Origin: Bicyclus anynana
Taxonomy: Eukaryota > Arthropoda > Insecta > Lepidoptera > Nymphalidae
Reading direction: 5' to 3'
Assembly: GCF_947172395.1 (NCBI RefSeq)
Contig: NC_069108.1
Location: 2,953,501 to 3,017,500 of the forward strand
Length of the DNA stretch: 64,000 nt
The translations under genes were made by a program, and so were the position numbers. Under the pieces are notes generated by a model that made no database searches, had not been told where the DNA came from, and saw only the letters and a list, made by a program, of their open reading frames with translations. Of the stretch, positions 10,250-23,086 are shown in pieces; within the stretch, counting starts at the first letter, position 1; every line of letters begins with the position of its first letter.

Positions 10250-13200
10250 AAAATTATGAACCATAATGCCTAGTAAAAGCCCCATAGTGTTTTTACTACT
10301 CGTCGATTAAAAACAGACACTCCGCTATTAATCTGCTGTTGTATTTCATTTGTAATACTTGTATTCATGAAGGATCCGCCTCGAAGGACCAGAAAAGTTA
10401 TATGACGTTACATTCTTGTTTTTCGTCTTTCTGATAACAAACACGCACTATGATAGAGACTAGTATGACTTTTTTGTTAATAATTTTAGTAGTAAAAATA
10501 AATTAATATAAAAATGAATTCCACGTTGTGTTAAACGTATTATACACGTATGCATTTTTGTTAAAAATGCTTTATTATAGAAACATAATTACATTACATT
10601 ACATACCTGTATAAAAAAATTACAAGTACCAAAGTTGTTCCAATATTTGCACTAACTTTAGGATTGTCCTCCAAATGCATTTGGGATTTCAGTCTACTTT
10701 CATTAGCCAAACTCTAGTACGTTTAACGAGGCGAATAAAATACGTAAACAACCTAAAAATACTAAGCTACAAACAAAGAAGAGTGTATTATCTCTGTGCT
10801 TATCTATCGCTTACAATATTTTCAACATTCGTTTTTTCTCCGCGCTAAACGTACCTACTATATATGTTTGTACAAAGTTATTGCTAGTCGTCTGTAGGTA
10901 TAATGCGTATAAAAATATAAATATGTAAATATAATGTAAATATGTAAATAGGTAAAACGAGTGACCCATATAATATCTGATTACCCTAGCACTAATAGTA
11001 TATGAATAACGACCATCAATGAAAAAACGTATTTATCTAAACTTGAATGGTTTATTTTCAGTTTGACATGTACCTTCTACGACAGAAGGACCATATTTTT
11101 TATTTTAAGTCTTAGACAACTAACTGCCTTATGAAATCAGGCGATTCTAATATTAATATTTCATTTGTTTTTCCAAGCTCTATATTCGGACATGTGAAGT
11201 GTTAAATATTGTTAAATGATGTAAATATAAATAAAGTGCGTGTAATGAACTGACTTTATGTCAATTATCTAATGTTGTATAGACTTATATAGAAAAAAGA
11301 GAGAGTGAATTTTGTATTTTATTTAACTTAATGATTTATTTTTCAGTTTTACATGTACCTATTTGACAACAGTTTTTTCTCATGAAATTGTCTCTTAAAT
11401 CTAAAATTTCATTTAAAAAAATGACGTAATTTAAAATATACTGTGTGTAATGAACTGACTTTATGTAATGTTTAATGATCTAATTTTGTATAGATTTATA
11501 TAATGTTCAAAAATAAGTGTACGATGCCAAAATAAATATGGAAATGTGTGTACAACTTTGTTCCCGCCGTTTGACTGCAAAATTGCAGATGGTATTAGCG
11601 AAAAATTTACATAATTATATTTATACATTTGATATATTAAGGTCACTTGAATTCACAACAAAAGTTGACTTAAATATTTGTTGTTGCTGTTGAAAATGTC
11701 AGGTTATGCTAGCTAAGCTTATGCTAAGCTTAATAGAAATTTGTATATAGGTGTGTATTTACTAAAGTGACATAGGCTTATAAATATATGTATGTATGGT
11801 TGTATATATTTATTTGACATGATTTCGTAATGAACTAATTAATAGGCACCGTTCAAGGATGTTATTAAGTATAATGGTACACATGCTCTAAAATAGCATG
11901 TTAAAAACGTGCTATTAGGTATGCTGCATACGAGCATTCTTATCAACAGTTTACATTTGCTCGCAATAAGCATGGTATTTTTAAGTATGCTCCTGAATAA
12001 GCATGCTCAAAGCAAACATTCCAATTACACATGCTTATTTGTATCTATCGCTCTGTGTCTATAGTATCGTGTTAGACAGGGGAGATGAAGGTGAAGAAAA
12101 TACAGAATAGCAATGCTGATCGACTAGCATAGTCAATAAGCAAACCTGTTCAGACGCGCTAAAATCACGCCCCCTTCCACCCGCGCAGCAAGTAGCATGC
12201 TCATTATTAGCAATGTTGCGATACACATACTAATAAGTAGCAACTGCTCAATAGTAGCATGCTTTCGTGCTTGGAATGAGCATTTGTAACAGTAGCGTAT
12301 GATTATCTTTTTAGGGTTACGTACAAAATCCGAATGTCCGTCTGACACAATCAATTTACTGGACCAATTAAGTTGAAATTTGGTACACATATCACCTGTG
12401 ACCCAAACGCAAAGGTGTATCGTGATGAAATCTGGTGATGGTAAAAATAATAGATAAAATCTGAATTTGGGGAGTCCATATGGGGGCTAGATGGATAATT
12501 AAAAAAAAATCAAACTGCATCGTGTGACACTTCAAATGAGCTTGTTCAAATGATAAGTGGATCTCAAATATATATTTTTTTGGAATTTTGAAAGATTGAA
12601 GATTGAAAAAAGAGTTTCCAACTTACTCAAGAAAATTGACCAATACCACCTTTTCTTCATTTTATTTTATTAATATTAATACAGGCTGTTTGTGAGGTAC
12701 GTGGATATGAATTTTCAAAAATAGCAAGACGGACCCAGGAATTATCCAATTTGTTTAACATTACTGGGGACAGGTAAATTTGTTAACGCGCTAACTTTAG
12801 TTTACTTGGTTTAACGCCTTTCTATGGTTTTATATTATACATCTTCGTAAATTTACATTTTTTAAGAATGATTGTAAAACCTGAGGAACTGAGAGCTGAA
12901 ACAGTTTGTTCCGCATAATCAAGACCTTCTATATTAAATTGAATTAAAATATATTTTATGTATACCAGTAAAATGTTTAAATGAACTACTGCTTTGGGTT
13001 ATAAAGCCCTTTGAAATACTAACAGACCATTACAAATGCCACCAATAAATCCAAATGGCATTTTAAGAAAATAATAATAGCCATCTGGAGTCACAAAATC
13101 AGTTTATACACTGGAATCACTAGATACATTTGTTAAAAGCAATTTTTCATATCTTTTGTTACTTACTTTATTATAATTTATAAATGAAAAGTTTTAAAAT

Positions 13201-13607
13201 GTATTGTTTAATGAAAACCCAAACAAAGAATATTTAACAAAATCAAAAGCTGGAACTCAGCAAGCGATCTCAGAATGTTTTAAGCTAAAATCAATTTAGA
13301 AAGACGAATATTTTGTTGAGTATGTTCGAAAAGTGTTAAAAATTTAAAACATTAAAATGGGAAGTACATTACCTCCCGCTGTAATTTCCAGACGTTACAC
13401 TTTCTTTACACTTTTGTCCCGATCTCAGACGAATTAGATAGGGGCCTGATTCGCTAGATGTTATCCCTCTGTCAAAGTTTAAGATCAACGTTCTAATGCG
13501 TTTATAAATCGATGTTTCATAGATGTTATCGTTTTTGTTATAAAGAGCTCTCTAAAAAGCCGGTTTATTTAGTTATAGTAAAGACACGAAATATATTTAT
13601 TGGTGTT
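10250..13607. other. Gene-free AT-rich block
   Basis: No supported gene over 3.3 kb. Contents seen: a near-duplicate AT segment containing TAATGAACTGACTTTATGT at about 11246 and 11450; a zone at 11880-12290 peppered with AGCATG/CATGCT words in both orientations, probably a decayed hairpin element; and 12310-12600, which reads like a common lepidopteran repeat starting TTTTTAGGGTTACGTAC. Confidence 0.5.
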
Positions 13608-13652
13608 AACTATTTCGATGTGTGATTTTATAAATCGCACATCGAAATAGTT
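13608..13652. repeat. Near-perfect hairpin
   Basis: AACTATTTCGATGTGTGATT and AATCGCACATCGAAATAGTT face each other across a very short AT loop, with one mismatch. Confidence 0.8.
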
Positions 13653-14379
13653 CGCCTCGCCCCCGAAAATACGACAGACAATTTTATTGGTGCATTTGAG
13701 TGAGGTGCAACTCCATAGTTAATTACTCTATGCTCCCGTCGACAGCGCACAACCTGGCCGACCAGCACTTTCGGTTTTATGAAAATTTCCCAAGTGTGAT
13801 TAATTCGTGTATCACTTTTACACGGCATTAAACTATCAAAAGTGAAAAAAGCAGCCAATGACAGACTATTACTATATTAACCTAAAAAGGGGAGAGCAAA
13901 GTTGTACACCCAATATAATGCGTGTATTATTTAATTTCTTTAATTATTATTATTTAATTTCTTTAATTATTGATCTAAGATTCTTTATGTTAAATTGCAA
14001 TTTGTACTGAGCAATTAATACCTACCTCTTTATATTGCAAGATGGGGCGTGCGCACCTTGTGGTAATACTGTGTAATTTAATTTATATTAATATATTGAA
14101 ATAAAAAATTTAATACGTTCATGTAGTATTTCTTCCAGTTTATAATTAAATCAACAAAATGTTTATATTATAAATCTTTGACATAGTCAATATTACAAAA
14201 TGGTGATCTATACTAATGTTATAAAGCTGAAGAGTTTTTTTGGTTGAATGCGATAATCTCATGAACTACTGGACCTATTTTAAAAATTATTTCTGTGTTA
14301 GATAGCCCATTTATCGAGGAAGGCTATATTATATATTATCCCTCAAACTTGACTATTTCATAAAGATATAGTCAAGTTT

Positions 14380-14652
14380 GACGGCCGCGTGGCGCAATGG
14401 GTAGTGACTGCTTTCTGCATCCACGGCCGTGGGTTCGATTCCCACAATTGGAAAATATTTGTGTGATGAGCATGGGTGTTTTCCAGTGTCTGTGTGTATT
14501 TATACATTATATAAGTATTTATATGTAGTATATAATTGTATATTAATATTATAATATCAACTATCTTAGCACCCATAACACAAGCTACTCTGTATGCTTA
14601 CTTTGGGGCTAGATAGTGATGTGTATTGTTTAAGTATATTTATTTATTTATC
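14380..14652 (+). mobile_element. Family-B tRNA-derived SINE
   Basis: Head GACGGCCGCGTGGCGCAATG with B-box GTGGGTTCGATTCCCAC, body GTGTTTTCCAGTGTCTGTGT, end GGGGCTAGATAGTGATGTGT then TATTTATTTATTTA. Other copies are at 30750 and 54199. Confidence 0.85.
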
Positions 14653-15169
14653 CCCGTATTTCTACGGGGACGGGAACCACGCGGGTGAAACCGCGCGGTG
14701 TCAGCTGGTAGCTAAATAAAATCCCTGGCTAAGTTTGTTGCGGGTACAGAAGAACCAGAACGTAGCTCATAGTTCATTAAAACTTACTGAAAACTTATCT
14801 CGTAGGTTTAAGTAGGAATTCATCCTTATGAAATAGTGGTAAACAACAATAAGACTGGAAACTCAATGGTGCAGGTTCTTAAATCTAACCGCACAGCTGA
14901 CTCGAACACAAGCCGAAGATCCCCGAGCGTTACTTCGTGCAAGTTCGTAGGCGATACGATGCAGTTCAGAGATGCGCGGGTGCTTGCTTCATCAAAATCA
15001 CCGACGCCGATTAAATTAAGTGTTCTGTTTATTTATATTAAAATATGTACGGATTAGATTACAGTTAATCGTTACAATTACGTTACAAAAGCCTGAAGAC
15101 AGAACAAGCCCCAAAAAAAGAGGTTCTGCTCACGTTGATGGCAGAGGTGGAGCAGACTTAAAAGGTGTC
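14653..15169. other. No recognised feature
   Basis: A 73-codon frame at 14836-15057 (+) has moderate GC and no recognisable motif, start context or splice sites. Nothing else is seen. Confidence 0.35.
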
Positions 15170-15216
15170 AACACTTACTCACGTCTTTGTCGAGCCCGCC
15201 TCGGCAGAAGTCATCG

Positions 15217-15265
<49 letters not shown>

Positions 15266-15480
15266 TCATCATCATCATCATCATCGTTGTCAGCCGATGG
15301 ACGACCACTGCTGGACATAGGCCGCTTGCATGGACTTCCAAACAAAACTGTCTCGAGCCGCCAGCATCCAGCGGCTCCCTGCAACCCGCTTGATGTCCAC
15401 CACCTAGTTGGGGGTCGACCAACACTGCGCTTTCCGGTGCGGGGTCGCCACTCCAGCACCTTGGGACCCCAACGCCTATA
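15170..15480 (-). mobile_element. RTE 3' fragment with long (CAT)n tail
   Basis: The minus strand encodes the C-terminal end of the same RTE family as 35-38 kb (LEWRPRTGKRSVGRPPTRW, then the AVDGRP-like end). The tail is a CAT/ATG microsatellite at about 15208-15290, about 26 units with short interruptions. 5'-truncated. Confidence 0.85.
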
Positions 15481-16240
15481 TGTAGTAAAACTTCTTTAGC
15501 TCTACCTCTTAACGTCCGTTCGCCTCGACCGATTACACTTTTCGTAACGCATCCGTGCCGGATTAAGAAAACCTGAAGCCCTGCGCAATTTTTCCACGGT
15601 GGACCCCTAAATTGTTTAGGTAAACTATAAAAAAATAATTTAAAAAAAACGCCCGGATTTTAAAACTGCTGGAAAGGATGCCCTAAACAATTGCTTAAAT
15701 AGCTTATAGATTTTTAATGTCGATATTTCGACCCTAAAAAAATATAGTTGTTTTAGAAACTTTCATTCTCAGATCTCTCTGTGACTCTGTGAAGGGATGA
15801 CATGTAAATATACTCGTAAATTCCTTGGAATGTCAAAAGCACTTGGTATTGAGGCAGGGAGTATGAAAGGACTAGAACATTTTAAAAAATCTTAAAAATC
15901 CTTTAATCAGGTGGTAATAAACCTGTCTTCAAAAGCTGAGTCATGTCCTTACTCGTGTGCACTTCTGGCATACTAAATTGGACTAACTTTAACGGAACTG
16001 CATTCTTTGGACTGTAAAGTCGGCAAAATGCTAACGTCCTACAGGGTGCGTCAACTGCATTCCCGCAAGTGCGAAACACTAGTCACACTGGTAAGTGCTA
16101 AATTAAATTATAATTCTGATTTCTGTTGTTTAATTTCTCACTTAACTTAAATAATAAATTATTTTGATCTACCCCGCTTGTTGACGGAACGGAACGGCGA
16201 GTTCGCCGTGTCAAGGAATCACTATTAGATACTTATTTAA
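15481..16240. other. No recognised feature
   Basis: AT-rich sequence without gene, RNA or repeat that I can support. Confidence 0.35.
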
Positions 16241-17500
16241 ACTAAGTCTATTCTGACGATATACAACGCACGCACTGTGAGGACCAAAGAAAAGGTCATC
16301 GAGCTGGAAGTTATGAGCAAGTTGCGGTTGTTAAGGATTGTCTAAAGTCCGAAAACAGGGGGAGAGCTCTATAACCCTCGAATCCAGCTACTCGTTCTAC
16401 GACCGACAGGCCCAAGGTGGTGTCGGATTTATCGTTCACAGATACCTCGTGAACAATGCTATACAAGACGAGAGTAGGTATTTCGAGAAGGTACCTGTCG
16501 CAGGGTAACATCAGCGAGTGGAGCACGATAAAACAAATCAAGAATCAAACATGCTTTTATTGAAATTAACTTTACAACAGTATGGGTTAAGGGTTAGCAC
16601 CGCATGGCTGGCTAGACCAAAGAGAGAGAGCCGGAAAAACTCACATGACAAGCTTACATAGAATGACAGATCAGTGTTTCCATAAATAAAAAGAAATGTA
16701 GACGCATAGACAATATTTCCAGCAGTACCATGTCCTATGAATTACTAAACGGTATTCGCTGTAGTACAGACAGACAGTGTAGTGCTGGGATATACAGGAC
16801 TACTCAACAGCCTGATGATAATTTTACCAAAGATTGAAAGAATGAGCCTAGTTGACCCGACACTATAAGATATCCCATACCTCAGCCTATACGAGATTAG
16901 TACCTACGGCTTTCGACCACCTTAATACCAATATGGCGCCAGGCGAGTACCGAATCACATCTGAACTGAAAGCGGTGGGGAAGCCGATACTTATAGTCCT
17001 TGAGCCGTGATAGCCCAGTGGATATGACCTCTGCCTCCGATTCCGGAGGGTGTGGGTTCGCATCCGGTCCGAGGCATGCACCTTTTCAGATAAGCGCATT
17101 TTAAGAAATTAAATATCACGTGTCTCAAACGGTGAAGTACAAACATCGTGAGGAAACATGCATAAATGAGAATTATCTAGGTTTGTAAAATCTGCCAATC
17201 CGCATTGGGGCAACGTGATGGACTACTGGCCTAACCCCCCATAAATCAAGGTAGTTGCAATCCCAAGTGGATGAGGATGACACAACACAGGGTTACCCTA
17301 TGAACGACATTAAGTGTGTAGACGTAGTCACTTCCTCAATTATTTACACTCTTTTGTGTCGCATAATAATCGTTATGGCAGAGACTGAATGACCTTAGTA
17401 CCATGTTCAATGACCTCAGCAGAGTTTCTCCACAGCCTCCACAGGTGGGGCTAAAAATGAACATGGCCGAGAAAAAAATAATGTGTACACATCTTTGACT
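16241..17500 (+). mobile_element. Decayed RTE copy (endonuclease then RT)
   Basis: Segments align in order with the intact RTE at 35-38 kb. Endonuclease: ATACAACGCACGCACT, AAGGTCATCGAGCTGGAAG, GGTGGTGTCGGATTTATCGT at 16260-16500 and ACGGTATTCG near 16749. RT: ACGAGATTAGT and GGCGCCAGG at 16889-17000, and ATGACCTTAGTACCATG to AAAATAATGTG at 17380-17483. Many indels; coding capacity is lost. A SINE at 17003 splits the RT part. Confidence 0.8.
17003..17250 (+). mobile_element. Family-C tRNA-derived SINE
   Basis: Head GCCGTGATAGCCCAGTGGAT with B-box GGGTTCGCATCC, body AAATTAAATATCACGTGTCT and CAAACATCGTGAGGAAAC, later CTGCCAATCCGCATTGGGGC. Inserted in the RTE copy and therefore younger. Confidence 0.8.
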
Positions 17501-18158
17501 ATTTAGACTGGACCTGTTTCGCACCCAAATTCACCAACAAAAAAGTCTGTCGTTTTTTTAAGGGGGACGGGGTAAACTCGCACATCAAAAATATTTAACA
17601 CCATTATATCAGATTGTTAACTGAGGGTGGAAAGAACCAATTCCTGAGGTATTTAGGCTATAATTCGAGTAGGAATTGATTCTTTTACCCGTGTTAAACA
17701 CTCTACTTTTCATTTCGAATATGAGGAAATTTCATTTCGATTACGAGGAAATTATAATTATTGTCTATTTATTTAGCCCGCTCTTGAAACGTCGGTAAAA
17801 CAGTCGTCTAATTTGAGAGTTGTGGCTACTCCCCGTTAGGCGGCTCTCTCCAAGGTGAATGACTTACGTTAAAATCTCGTTTATTCCTACTCGAAGAACC
17901 ACTAATGTTATAGAATTCACTTTTCCTTTGGTAGAATACCTAGATTGCTTATTGCAAGATAAAATTACTGGTTCACATTTATATGGTTTTTAAAATGAAA
18001 CTTCACATAGCACTCTACACCAAATGTCTTGTTTAATCCACCGACTTGGGGAGTAAGAGAAGAAATGAGATGGCAAATGATCGTTCGGAAACAAATATAA
18101 CTTTAGACAAAATTCAGTTTAGAATTTTTTTTAATATTAAATACTATATATATTATAT

Positions 18159-18469
18159 CTCAGACCAATTATAAAAGGACCTGTATCGCACTCATAGTCA
18201 CGAACAAAATTGTCTGTCATTTTCTGAGGAAAACGAGCTTAGATTTTGTATATATCGTATACTAAACTAGAAGTTTTTGCCCGTTTTTTACACAATTCAA
18301 TCACACAAAAAGGTATTTTCACGGAGCTCTTTAACCGACAAACACGATTACAACTATTTAACATCGATTCTATACAGACAGTTTTTATAATCACATTAGA
18401 TCGTTGATCATACACTTTGACAGAAAAGTAACGTCTAGCGAGGCAGGTCCATACAATAATTGGTCTGAG
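18159..18469. mobile_element. 311-bp hAT-type MITE
   Basis: Ends CTCAGACCAATTAT / ATAATTGGTCTGAG are inverted. A near-identical second copy lies at 62043-62353. TATTATAT flanks both sides (18151-18158 and, one base out, 18471-18478). No coding capacity. Confidence 0.85.
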
Positions 18470-20035
18470 ATATTATATAATATAATAATATATTTAAAAT
18501 TAACTGTCATTATATTTTTTAATCATAACCTTTTTTTTTATTCCGTCACTGTTATGTAACAGATTAGTATCCCGCCAATTTATGTCGACTTTTCAAATTT
18601 CATTTAGGGAGCTCAGCACGTTATTGTTGCGACTTATTCCGATTAAGAAGTTTGCGCTAGGTTTACACTGGCTGTCTAGAAACTTACATGGCCGTAGCAT
18701 TTTTTTTTTATAATTACTTTATTTTTTACATAAAACTTTTCTTCAAGAACTTCATTGACATCTGAACAGGCTGTATGGTTAACGATCTTTGCCTATCCCC
18801 GAATTTAGTTGGGGACAAATAAAAAAAAAAACATAAAACTCTTCACAGCTGATGACAGCAGTTCAATAAAGTTCATTCCGGCCCTTAGGTGGGAAGTAAT
18901 TTGTATGAGTTATTCCCTCCCTGTGGAGGGAAGCAGCATTTTCCACCCGATACTCAGATCAAATAACACTACTTTCCGAGTATGAGAAATGAAAAATCAT
19001 AACTATTTGGTATTTTAAAATAAAACAAAAACTAGTGTATCTCTAAAATAAAAGCTCTAATGTAACGAGATTTCAAATGCTTTTTCGTACCAACATCATC
19101 CATTACTATAGTCAAAAGGTCGTTAGTCTGCAGCTTGTCTTTGCGAGAAAGGCTTCCTCTAAAGATTTCCATTCTATTCTATTTGTTGCTACACGAGACC
19201 ATATTGGCCCCGCTCTGCTACTATTATCATCTTCCCACCTTTTAGTCTGTCTGCCTCAGTTTCTCTTGCTGTCTCTCCGGTACCATTCCGTTATTGTCCT
19301 GGTCCATTTAGCTTTTTTTGTAAGTTGCGTATGCATTTTTGAATTTAGTTTTGCTTTTAATGTCTTTTAATTTTACTCGGTCCTTTCTTGTGACTCATAT
19401 AGTGCTTCTCTCTGTTCCGTTCTGGGCAAACTTTCATTTTGTTTTTCAGTTGTTCTGTCAAATCCCAAGATTAATAATTATGGTAAATATGTTGAAAATT
19501 TTTCTTTTTTCTTTTATAGGCTTGTCTTTACTTTCATGACTTTACTAAATGGCCAATATCATTTTCAAGTTTTAACCGTTCTTCTTTCTATTTCTTTTTG
19601 CATACATTCTTTGGTAGATAGGCGGGTATGTTACATATTTTGACAGTTATTATAGTATACAATATATTTTTTTAAAAGATAAACAAAATCAACTTAAAGA
19701 AGGCTACCTTGTTGAAGCGAGTTAGATATATAGGGTGTTTAGATACAATTGCAAAGTCTATGTTACTTAAACCACATAACACACAGAATATTGTATTGAA
19801 AATTGTAGGTGCATATGTACAAGTTAGACAAAAAAAAAATGAAAAAATATACAAAGCGAAAAACCCTAATACCTGCTGCTCAAAGAACCACATGAAAGTG
19901 CACTGTCTGCAATACCCAAAAAAAATTCAATATTCATGGCTTGAATCAATAGGTACATCATCGGCTTAGCTCCGTCTTTAAACTGATCAGCAGGTAGGAC
20001 ATAATAATTTTATTATTTTTCCATTTTCAGAGTAA
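18470..20035. other. AT-rich, repeat fragments only
   Basis: Apart from the shared repeat at 18993-19100 and the RTE fragment at 19085-19480, nothing is supported. The 86-codon frame at 19709-19969 (+) has A-rich composition and no motif. Confidence 0.45.
19085..19480 (-). pseudogene. RTE polymerase C-terminal fragment (second family)
   Basis: The minus strand reads LKWTRTITEWYRRD, GRQTKRWEDD, IWSRVATNRIEWKSLEEAFA. This parallels the GRPQKRWDDD and WKRLEEAFADW end of the 6651-7392 element. Frameshifted and 5'-truncated. Confidence 0.65.
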
Positions 20036-20158
20036 AATAAACAGGAAGAATTTTTTTTGTTCGGAAATTTTTATATTTTGTACATAAACAATGATCACGT
20101 ATTTTTTCTTTTTTTTTATCCTAAAAAAATATAAATTATCGTTAATGTACTCTTTTTT

Positions 20159-20985
20159 TTTGGAGTTTATTGGAGTTTACTCCTTAAGAATCGATTTTTT
20201 ATATATAAGGCGCCCGGTATGAGAAAAATCCGAGGGGTAAAACCAACTGAACTAACGAAAAAGTGTCACGTTTTTGGTGCGCACCTTTAGTGCGCAACTT
20301 TCTAATTTATTTTAATGATTATATCATTGTAAAAGTAAAATATATAATGTGAAGTATATTATAAAGTCTATTAGTTATTTTACAATTCTATAAATTTAGT
20401 CTTCTTTAACATAAGCATTACTAAAGCCCTACTCGATGTGCACTGTTTACCAACAAAAAAAAGTGTGCATGTTAAAAAGAAACAAAAAGTTACCCCGAAG
20501 CACGTCTCAATACTCGCGCCTTAAAAGTGAAAGGTGCGCAACCGAGGTGCAGCAGGCCGCGGCGTGCGCGCCCGCCTACAGCATGCACATGGGTGCGCAC
20601 GTATGTGCACGCTGTTGGCGGCAGCGCACGGTGAAAGGTGCGCAGAATAGGTTGCGCACAAAAAACGTAACGCATGTAATTTCATAACTTATTGGAGTTC
20701 ACTCCTTAAGAATAGATTTTTCATATATAGCCTCCGTTATGAAAAAAATATGGGCAGTAAAATTCGATGAACGCATAGCGTTACCTTTTTTGTGCGCAAC
20801 CTATTCTGCGCACCTTTCACTGTGCGCTGCCGCCAACAGCGTTCACATGCCTAGCGCGTCCGCACGCACGTACACGCTGTTGGTGGGCGCGCACGCAGCG
20901 CTGCACCTCGCTTGCGCACCTTTCACTTTTCAGGCGTTGCTATTGAAAAGAGTAAACTCCATCTGTGCGTCGGAGCTGACACACA
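20159..20985. repeat. Foldback unit 1
   Basis: Contains two GC-rich arms facing each other: about 20531-20670 (GGTGCGCAACCGAGGTGCAG ... GAATAGGTTGCGCACAAAAA) and about 20779-20935 (TTTTTTGTGCGCAACCTATT ... CTTGCGCACCTTTCACTTTT). Each arm is dense in GTGCGCA words, and GGAGTTTACTCCTTAAGAAT palindromic boxes bound it. It is copied directly at 21318. Confidence 0.75.
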
Positions 20986-21317
20986 CTTTTTTTTTTTTTA
21001 TTGAGAAAGAATACAATAAGGAACTTAAGCTAACTTATCCTAATAACTATACAAATCATGCCCACGTGGAATGGTGGCAAGAATACTGGCTGCATTTCCG
21101 CGCTGGACAGCCAGGCTGATCCTTTGCGCAAAAAATGAGCCAGCCCTTCTGTCACCAGTCGAGGCAACAAGCCGCGGTGAAATGGTACGGAAAAATTTTT
21201 TGGCACTGCGACTCCATGGCCCAAGGGTCTCCACGGCAAAAGGTACAAATATGTAACTCTCTGTCAGAGAGGCATACTTGAGCCACTTACCGGTTTCAGC
21301 TTTTTCTGCTGCAAAAT
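20986..21317 (-). mobile_element. Short 5'-truncated non-LTR fragment with poly(A)
   Basis: The minus strand reads AGSFFAQRISLAVQRGNAAS within a 64-codon frame (21040-21234), then a stop and, after about 40 bases, AATAAAAAAAAAAAA. I recall this tail motif from ORFs next to insect non-LTR polymerases, but cannot name the clade. It sits between the two foldback units. Confidence 0.5.
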
Positions 21318-22172
21318 TTTTGGAGTTTATTGGAGTTTACTCCTTAAGAATCGATTTTTTATATATAAGGCGCCCGGTATGAGAAAAATCCGAGGGGTAA
21401 AACCAACTGAACTAACGAAAAAGTGTCACGTTTTTGGTGCGCACCTTTAGTGCGCAACTTTCTAATTTAGCTGTGAGTGTATTGAGACGTACATAGGGTA
21501 TGCTGTATAGGCGACTATACCTATATACTATATGTTATTGGGCTTGTTTGTTTAATGATTATATCATTGTAAGAGTAAAATATATAATGTGAAGTATATT
21601 ATAAAGTCTATTAGTTATTTTACAATTCTATACATTTAGTCTTCTTTAACATAAGTATTACTAAAGCCCTACTCGATGTGCACTGTTTACCAACAAAAAA
21701 AAGTGTGTATGTTAAAAAAAACAAAAAGTTAGCTCGAAGCACGTCTCAATACTCGCGCCTTATAAGTGAAAGGTGCGCAACCGAGGTGCAGCAGGCCGCG
21801 GCGTGCGCACCCGCCTACAGCGTGCACATGGGTGCGATGTGCAAGTTGTTGGCGGCACAGCGCACGGTGAAAGGTGCGCAGAATAGGTTGCGCACAAAAA
21901 ACGTAACGCATGTCATTTCATAACTTATTGGAGTTTACTCCTTAACAATCGATTTTTCATTTATACCCCTCGGTACGTTTTTTGTGCGCAACCTATTCTG
22001 CGCACCTTTCACCGTACGTAGCCGCCATAGCGTGCACATGCCTAGCGCGTCCGCACGCACGTGCACGCTATTGGCGGGCGCGCACGCAGCGCTGCACCTC
22101 GGTTGCGCACCTTTCACTTTTCAGGCGTTGCTATTGAAAAGAGTAAACTCCATTCGTGCGTCGGAGCTGACA
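21318..22172. repeat. Foldback unit 2, direct copy of unit 1
   Basis: Begins with the same GGAGTTTATTGGAGTTTACT and runs collinear with unit 1 through both GC-rich arms to GTGCGTCGGAGCTGACACAC. It differs by an extra segment of about 80 bases at 21469-21550 and small gaps. Confidence 0.75.
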
Positions 22173-22330
22173 CACTTTTTTTTTCGTTAATTAAAGTTAT
22201 TTACTTTTAAACAGGATTTGACGGTCACCCTATCGCCTTTAAAGGCACACTAGGTACACAGCAAAATCAGCAGATAAGTAAGCGAGGGCCGTTCACCTTT
22301 GTGCGTTTATTTTATTTTCCATTAATGACC

Positions 22331-22800
22331 AACTTATATAGGTATATCTAATATTTTTTATAATTAAAGGACATTACTTTCGAGCTGAATACCAATTTTC
22401 CCTTCATACTTTATTGGGCTTAGGAGTGGACCATCAATAATGCCGAAGTGCATGCGTAAAAATAATAAAAACTATGGACTTTCAATGGAAATAATTAAAT
22501 GCAAGTGATGATTAGCATTACACAAATTTTTGCATTCAAAGAAATCAAAAATCGCATCTCGAAGTCGGCCGGAACCTCGAGCATGATGAGACGTCTTGAA
22601 CAGGCCATGATCTAAAGTCTATTTTTTTAAAGCAGAGACTGAAATGACAATTAGAAACGTCAAACATAAAAATAATGTGACCAGCATACAAAGAATAAGG
22701 TTGTCCTAACGATTCTGATTCGATTAAAATCGTTAAAAATAATACAATAATACATAAGAAATAAAATAAATGTACAAAATGTGTAATTATGATATCAATA
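22331..22800. other. No recognised feature
   Basis: AT-rich DNA; the 90-codon minus frame at 22545-22817 overlaps the RTE fragment that follows and has no motif. Confidence 0.35.
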
Positions 22801-23086
22801 ACCAAAGTCACCGACAAAGCTCAACGTGTCGCAAAGCTAAAGTAGCAAAGGGGCACATAGTTCGAAGAGCCGATGGTCGTTACGGTCCCAAGGTGCTGGA
22901 TAGGCGACCCTGCTCTAGAAAATACAGTGTTGGTCGACCGCCCATTAGGTGGACTGACGACATCAAGCGAGTCGCAGGTATTAGCTATTATATGCAGGCG
23001 GCTCAGGATCGTGATGTTTGGAAGTCCCTACAAAAGGCCTATGTCCTGCAGTGGACGTCCATCTGCTGATATGATGATGATGATGA
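22801..23086 (+). mobile_element. RTE 3' fragment
   Basis: Reads AHIVRRADGRYGPKVLD-like codons, VGRPPIRWTDDIKRVAGI and DVWKSLQKAYVLQW before a stop and an (ATG)n tail. Same family as the twin-primed copy, severely 5'-truncated, few disruptions. Confidence 0.85.

Larger units (their letters stand above)
20040..22330. mobile_element. Old TIR transposon split by foldback units
   Basis: 20040-20158 (ACAGGAAGAA ... TATTTTGTACATAAACAA ... GATCACGTATTTTTTC) and 22188-22330 (TTAAAGTTATTTACTTTTAA ... GTCACCCTAT ... GTGCGTTTATTTTATTTTC) are the two halves, in order, of the reverse complement of the element at 42428-42811. About 2 kb of foldback DNA lies between them. A further 50-base insert interrupts the right half at about 22250-22300. 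Confidence 0.65.

Noticed and set aside
15187..15425. Poly-Ser and poly-Asp frames on both strands
   Set aside because: Translations of the (CAT)n microsatellite tail of an RTE.
19709..19969. 86-codon plus frame rich in Lys/Asn
   Set aside because: Composition follows the A-rich DNA; no motif or splice context.
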